A DNA stretch of 64,000 bases from Lingula anatina. Its lineage: Eukaryota > Brachiopoda > Lingulata > Lingulida > Lingulidae. The DNA lies in the NCBI RefSeq assembly GCF_001039355.2, contig NW_019774759.1:202527-266526 (forward strand), given 5' to 3'. The notes below the pieces were generated by a model. It saw only the letters and a program-made list of their open reading frames with translations. It searched no databases and was not told the DNA's origin. This document shows positions 1 through 11,247 of this stretch, piece after piece (the stretch's first letter is position 1; each line of letters opens with the position of its first letter). Both the position numbers and the translations under genes were made by a program.

Positions 1-759
1 AGGTCGCGCAAAGAAAACCCAAGTCCACATAATGACCAGTTTAATGGTTTATTGGTTGACGATCTCTAACTACATGTTCTATACGTGAAGCCTCCAACTT
101 CTAAGCCGTCTCCCATAGCTCCGTCGAGCGGTCATCTTCGAGTCTTCTTCAGTCTGCCCCCCGATATTAATTCTATACGTCTTTTATACCTATTTCTTAT
201 CTTTAGGTGGATTCTGTGCTGCAGTATTTGGCGGTACATACTAATTTTAATTATTCAAATTGCACACGTCCACTTAAGTTACATGACTTCAGGTAAGGCC
301 ATAAAACGAGTCGAGTGCACAAGCAATCGACTCTAATCAAATTAATTTACATGTCTGGGAATTATATTCGTGAACACTACACTGTAAGCTATGCGTATAG
401 GCCTGTACATTTGTAGGCCCAGTCTTCATTTCCTGTTTAATCTCTTCTTTACAGATTCATTCACTGTCCGGGAGCAACCCATTTTAAGTGAATGAGTTTA
501 TACATATGTCGTACATTAACAGTGTTAGCGCGCACGTGTGTATGTGCACTGCGTCTTTATGTCATTTGCATTTGCAATAATATGTGTTGGCATGTGCACT
601 CGTGTGTGAGTGTGAGTGAGTAAGTGAGTGACCTTGTACATGTGCACCTGTATACTATAGTATAAACATAGTAGGTTAGGGCACTTGTATCCGAAGGCGA
701 CAGAATTTTTAAAAAATCACTGCGCATACTGCACTATTGTCGTACTATTTGACTTGCAG
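1..759. other. Sequence upstream of first ADH exon, no gene seen
   Basis: No supportable coding exon was found here. The stretch contains TG-rich, GTGAGT-like simple sequence around 590-640. It should be intron of the alcohol dehydrogenase gene that follows, because the first recognisable exon starts inside the protein. The exon with the start codon is probably upstream of the window. Confidence 0.5.
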
Positions 760-1324
760 ATCACGTACTCTGGCGTGTGTCACTCAGACATCAACTTTTG
801 GGAAGGTTTTGATAGTGGACCTGGTCTGAAGGAGGTAGCACCAGGTAGGAAAGACTCACTCAAAGTCGCGCGATCACTTGCCCTCCCTCTTTTTCTGTCT
901 CTTTGTCTCTCTCAATACACACCGAATAGTCAATACGCACAGGTTGTTTTAGAGAACCGCCCACTTTGAAGAAAAGATCCAAATTTTGACAAAGGCCAGG
1001 GTAGGTGACCTTGAAAGCGACCACTTGCAGGGAAATACAGTCATCTAGGGAATACATTGTAAAAAGGGGAAGGGCGCAGGGAGGTGATATGGAGAGAAAT
1101 TGACTCTTTTCATTGACATCACAAACTAGCGTTTAAACATATCAAAATACAACACGTTCGGATTAACAGAAAACATCACACTTCGTCGCGCATTACAATG
1201 TGTTCAAATATATAAATAACTGAATACAGTTATAGCAGAAAGGCAGTGGACTGTACTGCTGATATCACAAACTAGCTCACAAACATGCATAAGTCACAAT
1301 GAACACATAATTTTGCACAAAGAA

Positions 1325-1363
<39 letters not shown>

Positions 1364-4300
1364 ATTATTAGGGGGCTGCCGGATCTCCCTGCCAGGCAGC
1401 CTCGATTATCTCCTTGGTTTGTTGCTGCCTGGGCACAATAATAGGAAGTATTTATTCATTTGGCAAAATGTGAAAACCTCTAAAACACTTTTTAGGAAAT
1501 TCCATGTCATTTCGTTGAGCAGTCAGTGTCTGCAAGATTGCAATTGTTCACAGCATGTTAACAAATGATATATACATGTATGTAGCAGTAATGTAACCTC
1601 TGTCTTTTTTATTTTTTTCATTTGCATAATATTTATAATTATAATATATTTTTATGTTTTATAATTATACCATGTATATCACTAACTTCTAATATAATGG
1701 CATTTTGTAGTGCACCCTATATTTAGCTCATTGAACAGAATGCACATATTATTTCTATTGAAGTAAAACCTTCTGTTTGATAGGACACGAAATTGCTGGA
1801 GTCGTGGAAGCCCTTGGTGACAGTGCAGGTAAATCTAGAAATTTTTGGGGTTTTTTTTGTCAAATTCAAATTATTTGCAATCGTAAAAATATTATTTATA
1901 TCTTTTATATATAGTATAATTATTGTGTGTTGCAAGAAACTGTTTTGACATGTTTTGTGAAGCCAACATGGATTTCAGCTTACGATGCAGGTGTTACTAC
2001 ATGTAGAATGCATCATGTGTTAAAAATTTTTATTTGGTAAAAAAAAAGATTGATCTGAAAAAAAAATATATATAAATATATGGGACGTCATGTATTTTCA
2101 TATTGTTTTGTTCTGACGTTTAATTGGAATCGGGCAGATTTTGGAAGCTTACAGTGAAGCTATCTAAAAATGGTAGTGAATGGAAATCAATGGATAATGC
2201 ATACACCTATTTAGAACAGTAGTGTCTCTATTTCAGGGACAGAGTTGAATGTCGGAGACAATGTAGTGGTTTATCCCTGGCTGAAATGCTTGGAATGCGC
2301 CCTGTGCGTCGGCTGGCGTCCCAACCTCTGTAACGACATTAGATATATGCTTGGATGTAGTCAGCACGGAGGGTAAGATAATTGTAGTTTAAAACGAGTT
2401 ACTCACAATTTCAAATCACGAATGATGGCACTTCTTGTATTTTTTTGTTTTGTTTTGCAATAGTAAAGGTTATTATTATTACTATATACTAAGTAGTTTT
2501 CACAAAGTTTTCAAACCACAAAAGCATTCTCCTCTCTTTCTGTCTATCTACCTCAATCATTTATCCGCTCATTTATCTGTCCACTTGTTGTCCATCTCTT
2601 CCAGATTTGCTACCCACGTGGTGGTTCCTATCGTAGAGAGGACGGTGCTGAGAATTCCCCGGGGTCTGACCCCTGAGGTCGCCTGTATGCTCCCCTGTAG
2701 TGGAATTACTACGTACAACGCTGTGTTGAACACACGGGATACTCTGCTCGATATGGTTGGATTGAGAGGTAAGGCTATCTTTCTCCCGCCCCCCACCCCA
2801 GCCTTCCTTATATCATCCGTCTTGGATTTATTACCAATGTGGTCTCGTGCTGTTCCATGCAATCATACATGTATACTGTTGTCGAGTTGCATATGTACAT
2901 GTACATGTATATAGCAATACATGTGTAATCAATATATAATTATTAGTGTACTGTGAAGATGTCACAGATAATTGGCATTGATTGAAGATTTGATGAGCAT
3001 ATTTCCATATCTTTTTATAGGCAAGGCAAATCTGCTGGTAATCGGAGCAGGTGGTTTGGGATTATGGTGCATACAATTTGCCAAACACATTCTGCCGCCA
3101 GAGGTCAGTGTGTTCTCGGCCGATATCACGGTAAGGATGAGTGATTTTCGATGCCTTTCAATGATTTGATTTCAACATTACAATTGGGATTTATTTATTG
3201 CAACCTCCAGTGGATGCATCCCATTTATTTTATGGTCATGAATACAAAACATGAAAATATATTTGGCATTTAGCTAGTCTTTTTGATATACAAAACAAGT
3301 ACGCACCATGTAATAATACTATAAAAGACATCCCTTTCACTTATTGATAGGAAGAGAAACTGAAGTTGGCTCAGGATGCCAATGCTGACGGTACGATCTT
3401 ATGGACGAAAGGCGGTAAGATGAGTTCCATAATGCATCTGTGATTAGTCTGGGTACAATGTACAAATTTGCTATCCTCTGGATCATTTTCCTGAGGATAG
3501 CAGCCATTTTTATCACTGCATAGCAATGTCAGACACAAAATTAATATCTATTGTTTGAAAAACATTACTTTACCCACAAGATATCTGTCCAGAGGGAAAC
3601 AATGTTATCCAATGGATAGTGTCACAGGAAAGTGCTAACCAGTGTCAATGAAACTGCTGGGTCCTGGACGATAAACAGCCTCAATTACTTTCATTGATCA
3701 CTGATCAACGTTTCAATACTTTTTTTATTTTGCTAAATGTAAATGGTTCATCAACTGTGTTTATCTGCTACATTTAGCCAATGAGGAGGCGCTTCTTGCA
3801 CATACAAGAGAGATCAGCGGCGTTGGGAAGATCGGTTTCGACGCTGTTATAGATCTCGTTGGTTCAGAAGATACTTCTAGGAGGGCATACGAGCTACAGG
3901 CTGCAGTAAGTACAGGCCTACAGCACCCTCTACCACTGACTGATTTTTCATTAGATATTCACAGATCACATGTTTCTCTGGCTAATCTTTTTTTTATCTG
4001 TCCGTTGTCTGACTAGAACTCTTGCATACAATAGGCGTCACCACTTAACTGGTGAAGAGGAACACAGAACTTTGTATTGAGAGTTTCGTCTCTGCTTTAG
4101 TGATAAGCCCAAAAGTCTTATTTTTTCCCCGCAGGGAGGTATCCAAGTGACAGTCGGGCTGTTTGGCGGGAAATTGACCCTGGACCTTCCATCTCACACT
4201 TTTAGCAGCAAATGTGTAAAGGGTGTACTAGTTGGGACACCGCATCATTTGGAGGAAGTCTTGAAGCTGGTGGCAGAGAAAAAGGTAATTGTGATAGTTG

Positions 4301-4693
4301 TGACGCTGAACACAATGCAGTTCAACAGCCAATGTGATGGCACCGATGTGTGCAGAACAGTAGTATGCAGAACAGAAGTAGCGATTATATATATATATAT
4401 ATATGGGAAAATATCAAATTACCTCCAACTTATGGAGCCAGTAGCAATTTTTTTTCTTATAAGATTGAATGTTTTACGTACAGCACACTCAGTGGGGACA
4501 TATTTATAACTGAAACAACCACGCCTGTAGTTTTTACGGTTAATGTATTTATTTCTTTATTAAAAACATGTCTCACAATTCTTTTCAGTTAAAACCTCCA
4601 CCGACAGAGTTCTATTCATTGGAACAAATCACAGACGTCCTCAATCGCCTTAAAGACGGACAAATCAAGGGACGAGCAATACTGAAAATGTGA
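760..4693 (+). CDS. Zinc-binding alcohol dehydrogenase (MDR family), 5'-partial
   Basis: Nine exons join in phase: 760-844, 1784-1828, 2237-2372, 2605-2768, 3021-3130, 3351-3414, 3778-3905, 4135-4284 and 4589-4693 (stop TGA), giving 328 residues. Roughly the first 30 residues are missing and should lie in an exon left of the window. The family oxidises alcohols or reduces aldehydes with NAD(P). Seen in the translation: GVCHSD and PGHE (catalytic zinc Cys and His-Glu), a CLECALC...C structural-zinc lobe (four Cys), MLPCSGITTYNA with the third catalytic-zinc Cys, and the nucleotide-binding VIGAGGLGLW. All zinc ligands are present, so the enzyme looks active. The exact substrate cannot be told. 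The C-terminus ends in the usual LKDGQIKGRAIL-type motif. It shows no obvious link to the profilin gene downstream. Confidence 0.88.
1323..1365. repeat. (AAAT)n microsatellite
   Basis: About ten perfect tetranucleotide units in ADH intron 1. The same motif forms runs at 20582-20627, 32323-32357 and, as (TTTA)n, at 55544-55585. Confidence 0.95.
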
Positions 4694-7506
4694 AGATTGA
4701 CATACTGTATAATATTATACAGGAGCCCAGTAAAACATTGGCAATCTTGACATTCATGTATATGATTTCATTGAAGTTGTAGGCCTCCATGTGCTCATTC
4801 TACAACCATTATATCTGGTAGTAACGATGTGTAAATTAGAACTTTGTACTGCATCTTCTTATATGCCCCCTCATAAGTTCACCATAGATATTTTTCGTTA
4901 TTTGTCAAACAAATGGGCATTTATTCATTCCTTTAATTTGTTAAATTTTGGTCTTAAATATTTTGATTCCAATTCTTCTGGAAATTAAACAATCTAATTG
5001 TACGGAACAGATTTTCTTAAATTAATTCGTGCTATTGTAAACTTGGAAATGCTTATGGAGGAAATATAATAACAAGACACAGGGTGACACACTTATCATT
5101 GCTCAATCACCAAAATTGCCCGTCATCCATTTTCCAAAACAACATGGCGGCATCACCTCAGTCCCTCGCCTTATGATGAGAGAAAAGTGGTTATCAGAAT
5201 CGCTTTTAATGCACCAGAAAAAATAACCAAAGAGGGGGGGATTGGTGGCACGGGGTAGAGATAAACATCCGACAAGCCCTCCAGGGGTTTCGGAGGTTCG
5301 AACGAACCGCCCTTTTGCCGGTAAAAGGTCCACTTTGGGTAAAAATTTGACTTAGATACACCAAGGTTTTATAGAAAAAAAGCCCCTCCCCCTTCGAATT
5401 TGCTGGCTACGGACCTGTGTCCCTTTCCCAGCCACCGCTAGTGATGTACATTACACAGTATGTAACAATGCTGTGTATATTAGGCAACATGTCGTATTTA
5501 ACATAATAAATGTCGGCCACGGTCAGGGAGAACTGACATTATACGGGCCGATTCCGTAATAAAACAGAGGCAAGAACAAGCGCACTTCGTGGTTCTTCAA
5601 ATTCTGCAATTTATATTAAGTAACGAGTAGCGATTTGCCATCTTTATATTTGTATATTATTGTATATTTTTCGTGAACTATTAAATATGTAAAAAAGTAA
5701 CGATCTGTTTTGTCCACTCTATTTTATTGTATTTTGATGAGGCGTACATGTAGATACTGAAGATTTTAAAAATTGAATTCATGTCAGCTTTCAGAAATAA
5801 AGAAGAAAGTGACAGTAGAAAGGTTGAAATATCCGAAAGGGAGACGCAATGTCGCCAACTAGAATAAATTGTCCAGAAACAGATTTAAAAAAACTTGATT
5901 TAATGTGTTATCAACGGTTCTGTGTACACAGCGTGTCTCACGTGTAGGGGATAGGAATGATGCAATGTGCGGGTCTTGTGGTGACAGTGTGCGGATAACG
6001 ATAAGAGTCCATTCACGTGAAAGATCGTATTTTAGGTAAATTGGTGCTAAGATACGCCACACAAATATATCATTGGTACCTTTACTGGTAAATAAGCTAA
6101 TTGCGATTTCAATGCTTAGATTAGTGACAGAACGAGGTGTTTCTGAAAAGAAGTAGTAAAGGACTGGGATGACACCACTAATAAGTTATAACTTCGAAAA
6201 CATCAAAATACATGGTTTCCTCTTCGACATTTCCCCTTCGAGTCTAAAAAATGTACCCCTCTTCTCTGTCACGCGCTTGTGTGCTGCTGGAAAGATACTT
6301 CTGCCCCTGCTTTGATAGCCTCTAAGCCTTCCAAACAACTTTCTGTGATAACCTTCTTGAGCTTGGTAAAAAAAAGGGTTGGTGTTTTTCAAAACTGACG
6401 TTACTACAATGTGCTCCTATATGTGAGTGCCTTGTACGTCGACCTTCATGACTTTGAAGACATTGTCAAGGTCGCTGAAAGATGGGAATCAAAGAATTCT
6501 GTTCTGTTGCAGAGTATGTATCAGTTTAACTGCTGCAGCCGATGGGATAAACATCCTATCGTATCGCGAAAAATAAGATGTGGTATCTTGCTTGTGTTCT
6601 AATTTAAGAACATGTGTTCGGTGATTGATCCCTATGGACTATTTTAAGCCACTAAAAAGTAACCCCGTTGCCCTGTCGTCGATTAGATAAAGAACATAAA
6701 GATTAGTCGGCGACAAATCTAAAACCGAATAATATCCACTCAGTTTCACTGAACTGAAAAAGTATTTAAATATTGGGATATCACAGAAACAAATATCAAT
6801 TATTAATTTTCATTTTATGAAGAGAGTAAATATAAAGAGGATGGAAGGGCGAATACTACCCTCCTACTTCTAGCTGTTCTGGCATTTACAAATTCGGCCC
6901 TCAGCCCCATTTAAATCTGCTAAAACAGCTACAAGGTATAGAATTGACGGATATCAATAGGGGCTAGCACATCCTGCGCTCTCACCAGAAAGAAAAAGAA
7001 AACCATTGGTTTGATGAGACACTACTACAAATGACCCTAATTACACCACGGATCTTAAAAACCAGTCCAGAGAGCAAGGGGGAGGGGAGGGGGTGAGCGG
7101 AGGGGAGGTTACCTCTCCTTCTGTATAGGCCCCTATCCTTGATCTGGCATTGGGGAAATTCCCAATATCTATCATTTTCCATATGCATTCATACAATAGA
7201 ACATTCTGCTCCTAGTTTTATTCATTTCAAAACGTCAAAACTAAATATGCTCACGAACTCAAATTCGTTAACGATTTTGGGCAATCGCTAAAAATGGTGA
7301 AAGCTCTCTGGGAATATCTTGTGACCCTGTGACTTGACCCTCCACGTCCTTAACCAAACATACTACCTATTTGTTTTGATCAATTTCCATATCTCTTAAC
7401 TCTGTCTTAATCATCAAATTTCGCGTTGTCATCTAATACCTAATCAATATTTTGTAAGCAACGTGCACTGTGCCTTCTAGACCATTCACTAGATCCCTAC
7501 TATCAG
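4694..7506. other. Intergenic region between ADH and profilin genes
   Basis: The 3' UTR of the ADH gene and intergenic DNA. No convincing exon was seen on either strand. It contains a dispersed repeat at 5286-5420 and a short repeated motif at 5832-5853 that recurs at 12625-12646. Open frames here are short and have no recognisable protein signature. Confidence 0.5.
5286..5420 (-). repeat. Dispersed repeat family A, copy 1
   Basis: The reverse complement aligns by eye with 26401-26541: both begin with GTAGCCAGCAA- or ATAGCCAGCAA-like sequence, have a G-rich run, then TTTTTACCC..GTGGACCTTTT, and end in a C-rich tail. The copies are diverged and in opposite orientation. The type of element (SINE-like or a fragment) is unknown. 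Confidence 0.65.
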
Positions 7507-7566
7507 TGACGTCATGGATATTTCCTATGCTTAGTCACGTGGTTGATAACATTTACTATATATAAA
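7507..7566 (+). promoter_or_regulatory. Probable profilin core promoter: CRE, E-box, TATA box
   Basis: Seen: palindromic TGACGTCA at 7507-7514, CACGTG at 7536-7541 and TATATATAAA at 7557-7566. By usual spacing, transcription would start near 7590. A good donor (GTAAGT) at 7720 and the acceptor at 9651-9654 just before the profilin ATG support this as its promoter, with a non-coding first exon. Assignment to profilin is an inference from position and strand. Confidence 0.55.
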
Positions 7567-7589
7567 CATGCGTTCAGGCTGTGTAATAC

Positions 7590-7719
7590 CCCCATTTCAA
7601 CGTTGTAAGGACGAGAAGACGTGGTACAGTCTCGGAAAAAAGACGCGCTAGTACTTGAGTGAGACGCACTTTATCCACCGCTTACCTGAATAAACTCAAT
7701 TCATCTTCACCTCAAAAGA
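7590..7719 (+). other. Putative non-coding first exon of the profilin gene
   Basis: It begins about 30 bases after the TATA box and ends at AAAAGA|GTAAGT. The next acceptor on this strand that fits is TTCTTTTCAG ending at 9654, leaving a short leader before the ATG at 9669. This makes a roughly 1.93 kb 5'-UTR intron. The transcription start is estimated, not seen. Confidence 0.4.
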
Positions 7720-9668
7720 GTAAGTTTATCGTCATTGTTTTATTTGTATTTTATTTGTCAATTTATTCATCTATTCAGCTATATTTTTATTTCACTGTTA
7801 TTTAATTATTTTATTTTGCAATTAACTTTCATGACCAGATATAAAGGTTTATAACATCTCATGCAAGGTCGAATATAACGTTTTGAATAAAATATTTTGG
7901 TTTAGTTCCCATAATTTTTATAATTTTGACGTATGATTAGGTTTGTTTTTGTTGTTGTTATTTATATATTGTAACCTTTATTGTCAATTTCACTGTTCTT
8001 ATTATGCTATTTTTTAGTTCTGGTTTTGAAATTTACATTTTTTTAAAACATCTTTGATCGTAAATGGGTAGAACTGATTACATGGCATATTAAACTCGTA
8101 GTGTAAGTGTAGTGTTAGGTTGACATTTGGTATAACACATTCTCCAGTTATCAGTTCAGGATACATTTGTGAGATATCTACTAAATATGTCGGTCAATTA
8201 CTTACTGAAGAATACAGACGGTACCTGTTCAGTGCACTGTTGTTGTTGTTGTCAACAAGTCCGTTATAGAACACGATTAACTTTTATGAATGCTTCCCCT
8301 GTGTTATTGTAAACAATCCAGTTAAATATTAACTATGGAACGCAGTTCACTTACTACTGGCGTTTCAGTAGCACGTTTTTCTGCAAACACCATAACTGAA
8401 ACATCTGTTGTATTATGAATTTCTTTTTAAAGGCGCTCAATCATCATCTTAACTTTATACTTCTCATTTGCAAACTTTTCAATTCAACTCTTGTAAAAAA
8501 TACAAGAACCCGCTATTGTTGTGGATATTGTTAAACATTAACTAGGAACTGCACTTAACTGACTTACAATAGATAAATATCGTTTACCTGCATTCCAAAA
8601 GATAGTGTCTGTATGTGACAGTACGCGACACTAACCCCCTTACTTAAACCATTGCTTTCAATATATCAATGGATACAAATTAGACCTATGCCTGTACATA
8701 TGGAAATTTAATTAAAATGTTCTCCTTATAAAGAATATCGCCCATATCAACTCTTTCAACTACAATGGCACTATTTCTTTATTTATGATTTTTTCATTAC
8801 TTAATTTACAAAGTAATTGTCTTCAAGTGATTATGACAGAGAACAAGTTGCTTTAATAAATAAAATTAAATTTAAAATAAGTATCATTTATCACTTGCTT
8901 TTAAACTTGACTCTAAAAATATTCGGAATAAAACAGATAAGAGTTGGAGGACGGTTCAATTTTATTATTTTATGAAAAAGGTCCATCTGCATGTCTACCT
9001 ACAATAAACAGTACAAAATAAATGACGCAGTAAAATTTTTACGGTCACAGGTATCAAAGATAAGGGGGATCATTCATCCTAAGTAAATATTATTGTCCAT
9101 AAATTAGGTATTCAAAAACAGGAAGGTACTCAACAGTATCTATTGCCAAATATTATGATTCAAACGCACCCTAAATGTAGATGTTAAATGTAACTAGCTT
9201 TATCCACTTTAATCTGTCACTACATACACTACGCCAGTCAGGTAAGGGATTAATGGACCTGAAATCAAGATAACCCTAAATTTATACGCCCCCATTGGTC
9301 ATGCACTTTAGGACCCAAGAGATTAAGTAAATATTATTGTTCGGGTGACTCCTAAACGTTCGACGGAAAAGATGATATGAAGACTGTTTCAAACCTGTTG
9401 CGACAGGAAAAGTTGGTAGATTGCATCAGCACACCTCTTTTACCAAATCTTATCATCTTTTCAACATTGAAAATTGACGTCTTAATGCCAATCAAAATAA
9501 CAAATTGATGCCGTCAGTGCTCCAATCAGGGTCGTTTTCAGAAGAATTTTAAGTTCTGTCATGTTACCTCGAAGGTTGTAACCGGTTTTTTAAAAATGTA
9601 ATGTAGGCTCGAGGTGTATTTCCATATACTTATGAAATCATGCTTTCTTTTCAGTAATAAAAGCCAAA

Positions 9669-10485
9669 ATGTTGGGACCAATGGAAGGAATAGCACTGAA
9701 TAGCAATGTGTCCAAGAACGGGAGCTCCTGGGGACAGCTTCTCTGGCACATTCTCCACGACAAACCGGAGCTCGTTCTCCGCAAGGGGGCGATGTTGTTC
9801 AGTTCCGGTGAAGTTGCAGCTGCTTCGTATGGATTTGGTATTACCTCGCAGGAACTGAAGGTAAAGAAATCTGTCATTTTGTGCGTCTTGGGGTTAACCT
9901 TTCCTTTATACTAGTTATTGTTGGCCAGGCCTTTTGTACAACTTAGATTGTGAGAGATTTTTTGAAAGGGAAGAGACAACTGAAAAGAATGATCTCAACC
10001 AAGGCTAATTACTAGTCCTGTCACAAAGGCCACTGCGTATCATAACGCACATTTTAAAAATATGGTTATCAACTCGAACTCAAACGCCTTATTGTAAAAC
10101 ATCAGTTCTAAATATAGCACATGGCATCATCCATTTGCCGGGGCAGTTCTGCATGTACTAAATCGAATAACTAGTTTCTGCCAATATATAGCATTTCCTT
10201 TGGTAGAAAATTCTAAATTTTCCGTTGTTGTTGTGCTTGTAGGCAATAAAAGAAGCCATGGACAGCAGCAACCACAGGGAAACGATCCACATCCAGGGCG
10301 TCACGTATTGTGTCAAGGTCACCACCCCTAATACTTTGCTTGCCTGGAATGGCGGGAAATACCTGATCGTCTGTCGCTCAAAGCAGCTGTACCTCGTGGC
10401 GCACTGCGCCTCTCGCAGCAAAAAAGATGACGCCCGAAAGTGGTTGACAAGGTTTGCGTCAAAACTTGTCGAACAAAATTATTGA
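9669..10485 (+). CDS. Profilin-like actin monomer-binding protein
   Basis: Two coding exons, 9669-9860 and 10243-10485, join in phase 0 to give 144 residues, the normal size for an animal profilin. Profilins bind G-actin, proline-rich ligands and phosphoinositides to control actin assembly in the cytosol. The translation has the family layout: an N-terminal helix with SWGQLL, the central AMLFSSGEVAAASYGFGITSQE-type segment, a middle strand IHIQGVTYCVKV, then GGKYLIVCRSKQLYLVAHC and a basic C-terminal helix. The ATG is close behind a splice acceptor and is the first ATG of the frame. A 5'-UTR intron and TATA promoter probably precede it. Its 3' end faces the sulfotransferase gene tail-to-tail. 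Confidence 0.85.
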
Positions 10486-10967
10486 CTTAAAGCTGAATAG
10501 ATTATAAATGGAAATAAAAAACGGAGATGAGCCCCTCTCTCTCCTGCCGTCGAGTGAGTTTTACGACATGACGTAACATCCGTTACTGCTCGTGCACCTG
10601 GACCCGCAACCTCGCTCAGTGCTCCTGTACGCCCTGGCACTTTGCGCGATTGGCGCCAGTTAGGAATGAGCAGGCCTGTAGCACATCCCCGATAGAGATG
10701 AAAAGGCGGGAAAAGACTTTTGCGTAAGTGGGAAAAACACTGAAGTACCACAGTGTTGCCCCCATTCGTAGACTTTTAAACTCGAGATTGATTAAAGTTT
10801 GAAAATGTAAGAGAAAAGAAGCAGCGTTTTGAGGATCAAAAATGTTTTGGCAAATGGATGAACTGAGGCAACGTTGTTAGAGACTTTGGATAGATGAATT
10901 TCAAATATGTTTAACACTAAATCGCACTCGCTGAGTGCCAATGTAAGAAAATAATTCTTTGTATTTT

Positions 10968-10973
10968 AATAAA
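10968..10973 (+). terminator. Polyadenylation signal AATAAA, profilin
   Basis: Canonical hexamer 483 bases after the profilin stop. An earlier AATAAA near 10512 is another candidate. The stretch 10486-11247 is the shared tail-to-tail 3' region and holds no other gene that I can see. Confidence 0.45.
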
Positions 10974-11247
10974 ATATCAAATTGAAATTAGTATTGCATT
11001 GCAAGAGTCACTTCATTTATGCCGGTAAATCAAAGAAAGGGATCATATATTTGTGTAAACTTGTGTCACAGGGAACAACAATGTTAAAAAATGTGGCTTT
11101 ATTTTTTAAAGTAACACTTGGATGTTTCACCAATAACAAAAACGACAATAAAGGTCGCCAACAACAATGACTATAATGTAGATCGCATAGCGATCAAGAT
11201 AGGACCCGTCTTATTCTCAGAACAAAACATTTTAAAGTTAAAAGATT

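Noticed and set aside
2435-2914. 159-residue plus-strand frame
   Set aside because: It holds ADH exon 4 (2605-2768) flanked by intron; it is not a separate gene.
3473-3505. Small inverted repeat GCTATCCTC / GAGGATAGC
   Set aside because: Nine-base arms with a spacer are common by chance in 64 kb, and no further element structure was clear.
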